This document shows, in pieces, positions 25,593 to 34,050 of a stretch of DNA of 48,592 nucleotides; the stretch's first letter is position 1; every line of letters starts with the position of its first letter. Source of the stretch: CPC320 sp002684375. Lineage in GTDB: Bacteria > Pseudomonadota > Alphaproteobacteria > Rhodobacterales > Rhodobacteraceae. The translations under genes were made by a program, and so were the position numbers. The stretch lies in the NCBI GenBank assembly GCA_965662545.1, contig CBFIHZ010000031.1, forward strand, positions 1-48,592, read 5' to 3'. The notes under the pieces are model-generated. The model ran no database searches and was not told the DNA's origin. It worked only from the letters and a program-made list of their open reading frames with translations.

Positions 25593-27320
25593 CTATAAAT
25601 CCATGTAAGAGTGTTTTTCTGCTTTGCCGCCGGGATGTGTCACGGCGCCTTTATAGATTTCACCCACCAGTTGGGCATATTTCCACAGCGCGCCGGAGGC
25701 ATAGATGGTTTTGCGGGGGCCGGTCCAATCGGCCTTACGGGCCGCAAGTTCCTCATCAGTCAGATCCACTGATATTTCACCTTTGATCGCATCCAGCGTG
25801 ATGATGTCGCCATCTTTTAGCAAAGCAATCGGCCCACCATGGGCTGCTTCTGGGCCGACATGGCCAACACAGAATCCGCGCGTGGCGCCTGAAAACCGAC
25901 CGTCAGTAATCAACGCCACTTTTTTGCCCATGCCCTGACCCGATAGTGCGGCGGTGGTTGAAAGCATCTCGCGCATTCCTGGACCGCCTGCGGGGCCTTC
26001 GTTGCGGATCACAAACACGTCGCCCTCTTCATAGGTGCGGTTTTGAACAGCTTCGAAGGCATCCTGTTCGCACTCAAAAACCCGGGCCGGGCCGGTGAAC
26101 ATCTGATGTTGGGCTGGCATGCCTGCCACTTTTACAATCGCGCCTTCGGGGGCAAGATTCCCTTTCAACCCAACCACGCCACCGGTTTTTGTCAGTGGTG
26201 CGTCAATTGGATAAATCACCCGGCCATCGGCCTCACGGGTGATTTTATCCAGTTCTTCACCGATTGAATACCCGGTTGCCGTGATGCAATCTTCATGGAT
26301 CAATCCCGCTTTACGTAGTTCTTTCATTACGACTGGCACGCCACCGGCTTCATACAGGTCTTTGGCGACGTAGGCCCCGCCCGGTTTGAGATCGACAAAA
26401 TAGGGCGTATCGCGGAAAATTTCACAGACATCATCCAGATAGAAATCAAGCCCCGCTTCGTGGGCAATGGCAGGAAGATGCAGGCCGGCATTGGTCGATC
26501 CGCCAGTACAGGCTACAACGCGAGCGGCATTTTCAAGGGATTTCAATGTCACGATATCGCGGGCGCGAATGTTTAAGTCCAACAAGCGCATGACCGCGGC
26601 GCCCGACGCTTCGGCATATTGGTCGCGGCTTTCATAGGGGGCCGGTGCCCCTGAAGAATTGGGCAGAGCCAGCCCAATCGCCTCAGATACGCAAGCCATA
26701 GTATTGGCGGTAAACTGACCGCCACACGCGCCGGCAGAAGGGCAGGCGACAGCTTCAAGTTTTTCCAGTTCGCAACTGGACATGTTGCCAGCCTGATGTT
26801 GTCCGACCGCCTCAAATACATCTTGGACGGTGACATCCTTGCCATTCAGACGGCCTGGCAAAATTGAGCCGCCATAGAGAAAAACCGACGGTACATCGAG
26901 CCGGACCATCGCCATCATCATGCCTGGTAATGATTTGTCACATCCCGCAAGACCCACAAGCGCATCATAGCAATGGCCGCGCATGGTCAGCTCAACGGTG
27001 TCGGCTATCGCTTCGCGACTGGCCAGTGAACTGCGCATCCCTTCATGGCCCATCGCGATGCCATCGGTAACTGTGATGGTGGTAAATTCACGAGGCGTTC
27101 CCTCGGCGGCCTTGACGCCCATTTTGACAGATTGTGCTTGGCGGTTTAGCGCGATGTTACAAGGCGCGGCTTCGTTCCAGCAGGTTGCGACACCAACCAG
27201 TGGCTGATGGATTTCAGCCTCTGTCATGCCCATTGCATAGTAATATGACCGATGCGGCGCGCGGGCGGGCCCTTCGGTGACATGGCGACTGGGTAGCTTG
27301 GCTTTGTCAATTTTGGTCAT
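25593..27320 (-). CDS. ilvD: Dihydroxy-acid dehydratase
   Basis: 575 residues. It dehydrates 2,3-dihydroxy-3-methyl acids to 2-oxo acids in isoleucine and valine synthesis, using an Fe-S cluster and Mg2+. Cluster cysteines are in CWNEAAPCN, VGLAGCDKSLPGM and CPSAGACGGQF; the C-terminal SGATRGFCVGHVGPEA and GPAGGPGMREML are diagnostic. The ATG at 27320 follows GGAGGTCCGC; a 24-codon extension upstream has no ribosome site. About 200 bp separate it from folC upstream, so it should have its own promoter. The sequence is intact. Confidence 0.95.
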   Translation of the reverse strand: MTKIDKAKLPSRHVTEGPARAPHRSYYYAMGMTEAEIHQPLVGVATCWNEAAPCNIALNRQAQSVKMGVKAAEGTPREFTTITVTDGIAMGHEGMRSSLASREAIADTVELTMRGHCYDALVGLAGCDKSLPGMMMAMVRLDVPSVFLYGGSILPGRLNGKDVTVQDVFEAVGQHQAGNMSSCELEKLEAVACPSAGACGGQFTANTMACVSEAIGLALPNSSGAPAPYESRDQYAEASGAAVMRLLDLNIRARDIVTLKSLENAARVVACTGGSTNAGLHLPAIAHEAGLDFYLDDVCEIFRDTPYFVDLKPGGAYVAKDLYEAGGVPVVMKELRKAGLIHEDCITATGYSIGEELDKITREADGRVIYPIDAPLTKTGGVVGLKGNLAPEGAIVKVAGMPAQHQMFTGPARVFECEQDAFEAVQNRTYEEGDVFVIRNEGPAGGPGMREMLSTTAALSGQGMGKKVALITDGRFSGATRGFCVGHVGPEAAHGGPIALLKDGDIITLDAIKGEISVDLTDEELAARKADWTGPRKTIYASGALWKYAQLVGEIYKGAVTHPGGKAEKHSYMDL

Positions 27321-27524
27321 GCGGACCTCCGATACATGTTCTCTAGCTGGAATACTCAAGCTGAAAGCGGTACACAAGCCTGCATTCAACAAGGATTTCT
27401 AGTTTATTTTTAGGTGTTCTGGCGTTTAGGCAAATAGGCTGTGCTGCTTTTGAGCCGCTTAACAGGTGAATTTACGGTGGACAGTTGAATCTCAGAGCAG
27501 ATCTACTGGTATTTGTGACAGGTT

Positions 27525-28799
27525 TTAGGCATTTTCGCGCAGGATCTGGCCCGCCAGATACAGCGATCCGCAGATCAGAATTCTGCTTGCGGGATCTGAT
27601 TTTAGGATTTTGGCGACTGCGGCGTTGACGGTATCGGCTGCGGTGGCGGCCATCCCGACACTTTTTGCTGCGGTCGCTGTGGTTTCGGCGGGCAGGGTAT
27701 TTGCCTCACCGGGGATGGAAACCGCAAAAAGCTCAGCAACATAAGGGGCCATCGGTGCCAGATACCCGGCCACATCCTTTGTGTTGAGCATACCGCAGAT
27801 CAAATATGTGGGGCGGAGGGACTGTTGTGCAAGATGTGATGCCAGGGCCTGACCCGCCGCCGCGTTGTGGCCTCCATCGAGCCATAAGTCTGCGTCGGGG
27901 GCCATGTCTTTCAGAGGTCCAGTTTTAAGCCGTTGTAGTCGGGCTGGCCATTGTGCTCGGGTGACAGCGGCCTCAAAGCGGGTTTCTGGCAGGTCCAGAT
28001 GGCGCAAGGCGGCCAGTGCGGCCCCGGCATTATAGATCTGATGTGCGCCGGGCAGCACCGGGAGCGGCAGATCCAAAAGCCCGCGTTCATCTTGATAAAC
28101 CAACCGGTTGCGTTCTTCATAGACATGCCAATGCTGACCGTAGATAAATGTTGGGGCCTGCAGACGCTGGGCGACAGCTTCGATCACCTCAAGCGCTTCG
28201 TCGGGTTGTGGACCGACCACACAGGGCACGCTGGGTTTGATAATGCCGGCCTTTTCAGCGGCGATTTTGGCGAGTGTATCACCAAGAAATTGTTCGTGGT
28301 CGATCGACACCGGAGTAATGATGCAAAGTGCGGGTCGGTCGATTACATTTGTAGCGTCAAGCCGTCCGCCAAGGCCCACCTCAAGCAGGGTGTAATCTGC
28401 CGCGCAGCGCGCCATCGCCAGCAGTGCAGCGCAGGTAGTGATCTCGAAGTAGGTGATCGTGCCGCCGGCATTGGCGTTATAGCATTCATCTAGAATCGTG
28501 CTGAGGTGGTGTTCATCAATCACAGTGCCTGCCAGCGTGATGCGTTCGTGAAACCGGACCAAATGCGGTGAGGTATAAGCGTGTACGCTTTTGCCTGTGG
28601 CTTCCAGACCTGCGCGGAGCATGGCTTGGGTGCTGCCCTTGCCGTTTGTGCCTGCAATATGGATTACTGGCGGTATGCGCCTTTGCGGGTTATCAAGCGC
28701 TGCAAGTAAACGCCAGACGCGGCCTAACGTCAGGTCCATAATCTTTGGGTGTAGAGTCATCATCCGCTCGAGGATAATGTCGGAATGCTCTCCATTCAT
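27525..28799 (-). CDS. folC: Bifunctional folylpolyglutamate synthase/dihydrofolate synthase
   Basis: 424 residues. FolC adds glutamate to dihydropteroate and then to folates. The ATP loop is HIAGTNGKGSTQAML near residues 47-61, followed by TSPHLVRFHERI, the GGRLDATNVI motif and ITPVSIDHEQFLGDTLAKIAAEKAGIIK. The Mur-ligase C-terminal domain begins near DLWLDGGHNAAAG. Its ATG overlaps the accD stop in ATGA, so accD and folC are translationally coupled, an arrangement common in proteobacteria. No sign of damage. Confidence 0.94.
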   Translation of the reverse strand: MNGEHSDIILERMMTLHPKIMDLTLGRVWRLLAALDNPQRRIPPVIHIAGTNGKGSTQAMLRAGLEATGKSVHAYTSPHLVRFHERITLAGTVIDEHHLSTILDECYNANAGGTITYFEITTCAALLAMARCAADYTLLEVGLGGRLDATNVIDRPALCIITPVSIDHEQFLGDTLAKIAAEKAGIIKPSVPCVVGPQPDEALEVIEAVAQRLQAPTFIYGQHWHVYEERNRLVYQDERGLLDLPLPVLPGAHQIYNAGAALAALRHLDLPETRFEAAVTRAQWPARLQRLKTGPLKDMAPDADLWLDGGHNAAAGQALASHLAQQSLRPTYLICGMLNTKDVAGYLAPMAPYVAELFAVSIPGEANTLPAETTATAAKSVGMAATAADTVNAAVAKILKSDPASRILICGSLYLAGQILRENA

Positions 28800-29746
28800 G
28801 CCTTTTTGGGCTCGGAACTGCTTGCGGGGTCTTTTTTCGCTTTGGCATCGGATCCTGCCGCATCCGCCGGGGGCGGCAGATCTCCCTTGATTTCTGGCGG
28901 CAGGTTTAACAACATTCGGGTGATCGTGATCAGTTCATCGCGCAGCTTTGTCCGGGGGGTGACGCGGTCAAGCATGCCATGGTCAAGCAGGTATTCGGCG
29001 CGCTGAAAGCCTTCCGGCAGTTGTTCACGGATCGTTTGCTCGATCACTCGAGGCCCGGCAAAACAAATTAGCGCGTTTGGTTCGGCGATATGCACATCGC
29101 CCAGCATCGCATATGAGGCGGTCACCCCACCGGTGGTTGGATGGGTGAGCACGACAATATAGGGCAGGTTTGCCTCTTTGAGCATCTGCACCGCGACAGT
29201 GGTCCGGGGCATTTGCATCAGGCTGAGAATACCCTCTTGCATGCGGGCGCCACCCGCAGCCGAAAATAGGACCAACGGGCGCTTGAGTTTTACGGCCCGC
29301 TCGGCGGCGGCGATGATGGCATTGCCCACATACATGCCCATCGACCCCCCCATAAAGGAAAAATCCTGAGCGGCGGCAACGATTGGCGTGCGCCCAATAT
29401 CGCCCTCAACCACGAGCATTGCTTCGGTTTCGCTGGTTTTTTTCTGTGCAGCCTTCATGCGATCAGGGTATTTTTTCTGATCGCGAAATTGTAAGGGGTC
29501 GGCGATAGGCGCGGGGACCGGAACCTCGGTGAAGATACCACCGTCGAACAGACCTAGAAAGCGGTCTCGCGGCGAGATCGCCATATGGTGGTCACATGTG
29601 GTGCAGACATTGAGGTTATCCGACAATTCCCGGTGAAATAACATCGTGCCGCATGAATCGCATTTTGACCACAGGTTTTCAGGCACCTCGCGGCGTGAAA
29701 ATATAGAGTTTATCCGCGGACGGACGTAGTTTGTGATCCAGTTCAT
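28796..29746 (-). CDS. accD: Acetyl-CoA carboxylase carboxyltransferase subunit beta
   Basis: 316 residues. AccD with AccA transfers the carboxyl group from biotin carboxyl carrier protein to acetyl-CoA, the first committed step of fatty-acid synthesis. The N-terminal zinc ribbon has CDSCG and CTTCD (about residues 29-51), then the carboxyltransferase core with ARMQEGILSLMQMPRT and PTTGGVTASYAMLGDVHIAEPNALI. The ATG at 29746 (MNWITNYVRPRI) is chosen because GGAAG precedes it and it matches the family start; a longer reading to 29824 has none. The C-terminal tail is Lys/Ala/Ser-rich and variable. folC follows with a 4-bp overlap. Confidence 0.95.
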   Translation of the reverse strand: MNWITNYVRPRINSIFSRREVPENLWSKCDSCGTMLFHRELSDNLNVCTTCDHHMAISPRDRFLGLFDGGIFTEVPVPAPIADPLQFRDQKKYPDRMKAAQKKTSETEAMLVVEGDIGRTPIVAAAQDFSFMGGSMGMYVGNAIIAAAERAVKLKRPLVLFSAAGGARMQEGILSLMQMPRTTVAVQMLKEANLPYIVVLTHPTTGGVTASYAMLGDVHIAEPNALICFAGPRVIEQTIREQLPEGFQRAEYLLDHGMLDRVTPRTKLRDELITITRMLLNLPPEIKGDLPPPADAAGSDAKAKKDPASSSEPKKA

Positions 29747-29921
29747 CAGCGGCTTCCCATTTTTCAGCGCATGTTCTTCAAATAAGACCACTGGCGGGGA
29801 AATGCAATTGCCGACTGGGCGCAAAACACAGGCGGTTTGGGATCTCGCTTGGGTTTGTTCGTACCGGTAAGCAAAGGACTGATGGCATGAAAGTCACCAG
29901 TCCTTAGAGGGAATTTATATT

Positions 29922-30353
29922 TTATTTAACCTGTGCGAACAACGGCTCAAACCGCGCTTTGGCTTTGCCGCGTTGTTTCACGCCGGAGACCTCGCTTAGA
30001 TTTGTTGCCGCACCAACTTGGATCAAGGCGACCATGCCCATCGAATAATGTGGCGTACATTTTACACCGTAAAGGCCCTCGGTGGTTAAAGTGACAGAAA
30101 AGGCCTTGCCGATTTTACTTTTAAATTTCTTTGCGCCATCTGGGATCATCCCTTTAATAGTTTCCGCATTATGGCCTTTTGAGGCCGGCACGAATGTTAC
30201 CGTATCACCTGGCGCAACGGCGAGATAGGCAGGTTCAAATACCATTCTTCCAGTTTCACCTTTGTTGAGCATCTGAATTTCAAAGGTTTCTGCAAGACCT
30301 GCGGTGGCCATAAACAGCGTTGTCAAACCCAAGATCAGTTTTTGAATAAGCAT
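29922..30353 (-). CDS. Pseudoazurin (type I blue copper protein)
   Basis: 143 residues. The signal peptide ends at AGLA/ETFEIQ, giving a periplasmic protein of about 122 residues. The copper ligands fall exactly at the family's mature positions: His40 (KGHNAE), Cys78, His81 and Met86 (KCTPHYSMGM). Pseudoazurin carries electrons, classically from the cytochrome bc1 branch to copper nitrite reductase or cytochrome c peroxidase. No nirK or denitrification gene is in the window; its neighbours are a tyrosine-ligated heme protein and an unknown His-rich periplasmic protein on the same strand, 84 bp upstream. They suggest a role in a redox or peroxide pathway, by inference only. Confidence 0.92.
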   Translation of the reverse strand: MLIQKLILGLTTLFMATAGLAETFEIQMLNKGETGRMVFEPAYLAVAPGDTVTFVPASKGHNAETIKGMIPDGAKKFKSKIGKAFSVTLTTEGLYGVKCTPHYSMGMVALIQVGAATNLSEVSGVKQRGKAKARFEPLFAQVK

Positions 30354-30437
30354 GGAAAGTCTCTCTTTCAGTCATTGAACAAATCCATAGCTAGCCCCCA
30401 CATGGCGAGTTTCAAAAGTTTGTTACCATCTGCGACA

Positions 30438-30689
30438 CTATGGGCATTTGGTCGCTGGGTCTTCGTTCCAATACTTGTTGGCCGCTGAAACGGTTTGAAA
30501 GTTGATCGCGACAATATGCGAAATTGCGATAAGATCCGATGCATTTCCGGCATAGCCGGGTCGTAGTTTTTCGCGAATATTTGCGTCGGGTTGGGTCATC
30601 TTTACGGCCATGCGCGACAGTTTGATGGCCAAATCATAACCCGTTTGCGGGGTCGGGGTGATTAAGGTGGAAAGCCAGATGTCTGACAT
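30438..30689 (-). CDS. Hexameric tyrosine-coordinated heme protein (HTHP)
   Basis: 83 residues, matching the HTHP family known from Silicibacter (Ruegeria) pomeroyi: IWLSTLITPTPQTGYDLAIK, LSRMAVKMTQPDANIREKLR and AISHIVAINFQTVSAANKYW. Tyr46 (Tyr45 without the Met), in LRPGYAGNASDL, fits the axial heme ligand. The family forms a ring of six subunits with one heme each and has peroxidase- and catalase-like activity in vitro; its physiological role is not established. There is no signal peptide. The ATG follows AGGAG. A strong hairpin stands between it and the upstream periplasmic gene. A C-terminal CP dipeptide adds one cysteine. Confidence 0.88.
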   Translation of the reverse strand: MSDIWLSTLITPTPQTGYDLAIKLSRMAVKMTQPDANIREKLRPGYAGNASDLIAISHIVAINFQTVSAANKYWNEDPATKCP

Positions 30690-30707
30690 AATATTGCTCC
30701 TATGCTG

Positions 30708-30731
30708 GAGCGGGGTGCAGGCACCCCGCTC
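30708..30731 (-). other. Intercistronic GC-rich stem-loop
   Basis: GAGCGGGGTG (30708-30717) pairs with CACCCCGCTC (30722-30731), a perfect 10-bp stem with a CAGG loop. On the minus strand it lies after the periplasmic-protein gene and 18 bases before the HTHP start, with AGGAG between. No T-run follows, so RNA stabilisation or uneven expression is more likely than full termination. Confidence 0.7.
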
Positions 30732-30750
30732 TGGCGATGCGATGTCCAGA

Positions 30751-31500
30751 TTATTTCAATTGTCCGGGCAAGCTCAGGTCACCTGAGGCGACATCAAAGA
30801 CATCGGTGACACAGAACAACGGCGCGTGGACATTTTTATTGACCCTCAGTGCGGCTGTGACGCCGTCATAGGCGACGCTGGATAAATCCACACCCTGCGC
30901 AAAGCCCACGTTGACGACAACTTCGGGGCCGTCAAAGACCGGGCTAAAGCCGGGACTGTCGAGGAAAATTGGCAATCCGGGCCAGGTGGCAGGCAGTTTG
31001 GGTGAACTGCCCTCTGGAATGTCGCGCACCGCGAGCGCACCATCACCACATTCTGGTGTCGGGGTTAAAACCACCCAATGGGTGTGCCAATGCCCCCCAT
31101 CGTTGCCGACATCGCCATCCGCGTTTTCGTCAAACAGCGGTGTATCGTCAAAATCAGGGTGGGTTGCCGCGGCCAGTGCCAGAATACCGGTGCCCCCCTC
31201 AAAACCGACGCTCGCTGGATCTAGTGATGTGGGCCAGACATAGGCTGTAGCAGGTGCTCCGGCCAACGCACCAACAGGTTTTGCGGGATCAGCCCCGGCA
31301 ACGCCGTTCGTGGTCATGTGGAAAGTTACTTTATTGCCGTCGCGGTGGGCATGAGCCGCCAGAATATCAAGCGAAGCGACTTTTTGGTCGTCAGCTGCCG
31401 AAAGAATTGCACCATCTTGATGTTTGGCATGGCTCGCGTCTGCAAAAGCGGTATTTGCGGCCAAAAGTGATACCGCGGTAAGTGTAAAAAATTGTTTCAT
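30751..31500 (-). CDS. His-rich secreted protein of unknown function
   Basis: 249 residues with a signal peptide (MKQFFTLTAVSLLAANTAFA/DASHAKHQ). I do not recognise the family. The mature part has clustered potential metal ligands: HAKHQDG at the N-terminus, AAHAHRDGNKVTFHMTT near residue 55, NDGGHWHTHWVVLTPTPECG near 145 and HAPLFCVTDVF near 230, with two cysteines that could pair. An acidic DENADGDVGNDG stretch could bind calcium. The ATG at 31500 is preferred: GGAG precedes it, and the alternative 12 bp upstream lacks one. It is the first gene of the pseudoazurin/HTHP set and is divergent from the MarR gene. Metal or heme handling in the periplasm is an inference. Confidence 0.7.
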   Translation of the reverse strand: MKQFFTLTAVSLLAANTAFADASHAKHQDGAILSAADDQKVASLDILAAHAHRDGNKVTFHMTTNGVAGADPAKPVGALAGAPATAYVWPTSLDPASVGFEGGTGILALAAATHPDFDDTPLFDENADGDVGNDGGHWHTHWVVLTPTPECGDGALAVRDIPEGSSPKLPATWPGLPIFLDSPGFSPVFDGPEVVVNVGFAQGVDLSSVAYDGVTAALRVNKNVHAPLFCVTDVFDVASGDLSLPGQLK

Positions 31501-31534
31501 GAGAATCTCCATAAGTTAATTTATATATCTTAAA

Positions 31535-31548
31535 GTAGTGTCAACTAC
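31535..31548. promoter_or_regulatory. Candidate MarR operator palindrome
   Basis: GTAGT-GTCA-ACTAC is a perfect 5-bp inverted repeat with a 4-base spacer. It sits in the 93-bp gap between the divergent MarR gene and the secreted-protein gene, 46 bp before the MarR start and 35 bp before the other start. It could control both promoters. Confidence 0.5.
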
Positions 31549-31593
31549 ATACTATTGCAATGTTTATTTTCGTCTGATACCTAATATTTTGTT

Positions 31594-32166
31594 ATGACAC
31601 CTGATTTGACCCATACCCGCGACCTTGTTGATCGCCTTTTTCGCCTCAGTGCAGCAGGCGATTGGGCCGAAGCGTTAAACCCTACCCAGCGTATGGCGCT
31701 GGCCTATCTGGCGCGGGCTAACCGGTTTTCGCGGTGTCCATCTCATGTGGCAGAGTATATGGCGCTGACGCGGGGGACGGCCTCACAGACGTTAAAGGCC
31801 CTTGTCCGCAAAAAGCTGATCTGCGCACAACGTTCACCGGTCGATGGTCGGTCTATTTCTTATAAGGTGACCGAACAGGGGGCACTGATGATGCGCCGGA
31901 TAACCGTCGTCGAGCAGGTATTGCAGACAATGGACACGGACTTCGTTAGGACGTTCAACGCGCAGTTGGAGATCGTATTACGCCAAGCACTGCTGCTGTA
32001 TGGCAAAAAGCCCTTTGGTCCGTGTCGGTCTTGCCAGTATCATGAAAAGACCGGATCAGGGGCGCATTGTGGTTTGTTAAATGAGCCTTTGCAGGCGGGA
32101 GAGGACCAGCAGATATGTCAAGAGTTTGCCCAAGAGGCTTCTGACATAAAGGTCGCTGGCGCATAA
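31594..32166 (+). CDS. MarR family regulator with C-terminal cysteine cluster
   Basis: 190 residues. The winged helix-turn-helix spans about residues 25-110: LNPTQRMALAYLARANRFSRCPSHVAEYM, the recognition helix in TRGTASQTLKALVRKKLI, and the wing RSPVDGRSISYKVTEQG. After a dimerisation helix, the tail carries four cysteines in the pattern C-x2-C-x11-C-x15-C (GPCRSCQYH, AHCGLL, QICQEF), beginning near residue 147. Such a cluster could hold zinc or an Fe-S cluster, or act as a redox switch. Divergence from the metalloprotein genes and the palindrome between suggest that it represses them. There is no good ribosome site before the ATG. Confidence 0.85.
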   Translation: MTPDLTHTRDLVDRLFRLSAAGDWAEALNPTQRMALAYLARANRFSRCPSHVAEYMALTRGTASQTLKALVRKKLICAQRSPVDGRSISYKVTEQGALMMRRITVVEQVLQTMDTDFVRTFNAQLEIVLRQALLLYGKKPFGPCRSCQYHEKTGSGAHCGLLNEPLQAGEDQQICQEFAQEASDIKVAGA

Positions 32167-32261
32167 GAGTCATTTGGAAAATTTTTTTGTTTGCCGGAGG
32201 GGTTTGGATGCGCTGACCCAGTTTGTTTCTCTCCAGATTATCTTGGTCAGGCTTGTTTAGT

Positions 32262-33182
32262 TTAGCTTTTTTCGGCTGTGCTGACACCGGGCAAACTGAC
32301 ATTTGCGCTGGCCGCTAAAACCTTGGCAACTGCGGAGTCGTCTTCACGCCCAAGGCCAGCCGCACTGGCTTGATGAAATAAAGCCAGAGATGCCGTGGTC
32401 AGCGGTGTGCGACAACCGGCCTCTTCTGCCTCGCTGGCCACGATACCCAGATCTTTGACGAAAATATCTACCGCTGAATGCGGAGTATAATCGCCGGCAA
32501 CAATATGCGCGCCACGGTTCTCAAACATCCAAGACGATCCAGCGCATTCGCAGATGACGTCATAAAGCTGCTGCAGATCAATTCCGATCTTGGCACCGAG
32601 GGTCAGTGCCTCAGCGGTTGCGGCAATGTGCACACCCGCGAGTAATTGATTGATCATTTTTACCTGTGACCCCATGCCGGGTGTGTTGCCAAGGCGGAAT
32701 ACTTTGCTGGTGATGGCTTCTAATGCAGGTGCGGCACGCTCAAACGCCTTCGGATCTCCTGACGCCATGATGCTCATCTCACCTGCCAATGCTTTGACCG
32801 AGCCGCCTGAAACCGGTGCATCGATTGGCTGCATGCCGCTGGCCGTCAGACGGTCGCACAGCGCTATTGAAGCTGAGGGTGGCATGGTCACACAAAGTAA
32901 AAACACCGTTCCGGCACGCGCGTTGGCCACGGCGCCATTTGGTCCAAACAGCACCTGTTCGGTTTGGTCTGCATTCACCACAAAGACAAAGATCACATCA
33001 GCCTCTGCAGCGGCCTCCGCCGGCGTTGACGCGCTACGTCCACCTTCGGCTTGGAAGCGTTGCAAAACCTGCGATGCTATATCGACACCGGTGGTTGGTA
33101 CACCCGCGCGCAGCAGTGATATCGCAGCCCCCCATCCCATGGATCCAAGTCCGATAACGGCAGCATTTAAAGAATGGGTCAT
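32262..33182 (-). CDS. ltnD: L-threonate dehydrogenase-like NAD-dependent oxidoreductase
   Basis: 306 residues of the 3-hydroxyisobutyrate dehydrogenase superfamily. The Rossmann motif is AAVIGLGSMGWGAAISLLRAG, the substrate motif DAPVSGGSVKALAGEMSIMASG, the catalytic Lys in GMGSQVKMINQLL near residue 175, and a helical C-terminal domain with DIFVKDLGIV. The pattern is closest to LtnD, which oxidises L-threonate (or D-erythronate) to the 2-oxo acid. The kinase and aldolase partners are not adjacent, so the substrate remains by family. It lies downstream of the cob operon on the same strand, 103 bp after cobF. A denD-like gene elsewhere in the window hints at tetronate use. Confidence 0.78.
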   Translation of the reverse strand: MTHSLNAAVIGLGSMGWGAAISLLRAGVPTTGVDIASQVLQRFQAEGGRSASTPAEAAAEADVIFVFVVNADQTEQVLFGPNGAVANARAGTVFLLCVTMPPSASIALCDRLTASGMQPIDAPVSGGSVKALAGEMSIMASGDPKAFERAAPALEAITSKVFRLGNTPGMGSQVKMINQLLAGVHIAATAEALTLGAKIGIDLQQLYDVICECAGSSWMFENRGAHIVAGDYTPHSAVDIFVKDLGIVASEAEEAGCRTPLTTASLALFHQASAAGLGREDDSAVAKVLAASANVSLPGVSTAEKS

Positions 33183-33285
33183 TGAGATCTCCGCGATATG
33201 TTCGGCCCGCTAGGCGGTGTCAGTTACCCTTCCCACAAAGGCGGGACGAGTGCTATCGAAAAGCATCGGTATCAAACGACGCTTG

Positions 33286-34050
33286 TTAGCCTCTAATGTC
33301 GCGTTTTCTCAGCAGATATACATCCATTATCCAGCCGTGCTGCTGGCGGGCTTGGGCACGTTTGGTGATAATTTCATTGCAACAATCTGCAAGTGCGCCC
33401 TCAATCAAAAGCTGATTTTCCATACCAATATAGGCGCCCCACCAAATGTCATAATCTGCAGGTTCAAGCGTTTGGAACGCGCAGGCCCCATCCAGCATGA
33501 CCACCATGGTTTCACAGCCCTCTGGCCAACCTTTTTCACGCAGGTTGCGTCCGGTGGTGATTATGACCGCGCCGCCCAAAGTATTCAGCGGGATGCAATG
33601 GGCGGCGGTTAGCAACTGGAAACTGGTCAGACCCGGTACCATGTGGATTTGCACCGGCATGCCGCTGTTGAGTAACCGCTCGGCAATCCGCAGGCTGCTG
33701 TCGTATAGCGCCGGATCACCCCAGATCATTAATGCTGCGGTGCCCCCATTGGGCAGGGATTGGCGGATCACGCGCTGCCACGTTGTGGCAATTGCTGCGT
33801 GCCAGTCGTTCACGCCGTCGAGATAAGTGCCGATGGTACTGTTGCGCACCGGCAAGTCGAATTCGACAATTGGCACGGGGTGCTGCAGTACTTTATCACA
33901 AATCTGCCGGCGCAAATCAGCCAGATCAGCCTTGTCAGCGCCTTTTCGTGGCACAATAATAACGTCGGCTTGGTTAAGTTCACGGATAGCCTGAGCGGTC
34001 AGGTGGTCTGGGTTGCCCATCCCGATTCCGATGAAATGCAGCGCGATCAT
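33286..34050 (-). CDS. cobF: Precorrin-6A synthase (deacetylating)
   Basis: 254 residues. CobF methylates C-1 of precorrin-5 and releases acetate, a step specific to the aerobic cobalamin pathway. The SAM methyltransferase start IALHFIGIGMGNPDHLTAQAI, VIIVPRKG and ALMIWGDPALYDSSLRI are seen, with VPGLTSFQLLTAAHCIPLN in the middle. Its ATG overlaps the cobA stop by 4 bp (34047-34050). It is the last gene of the operon. Confidence 0.95.
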   Translation of the reverse strand: MIALHFIGIGMGNPDHLTAQAIRELNQADVIIVPRKGADKADLADLRRQICDKVLQHPVPIVEFDLPVRNSTIGTYLDGVNDWHAAIATTWQRVIRQSLPNGGTAALMIWGDPALYDSSLRIAERLLNSGMPVQIHMVPGLTSFQLLTAAHCIPLNTLGGAVIITTGRNLREKGWPEGCETMVVMLDGACAFQTLEPADYDIWWGAYIGMENQLLIEGALADCCNEIITKRAQARQQHGWIMDVYLLRKRDIRG

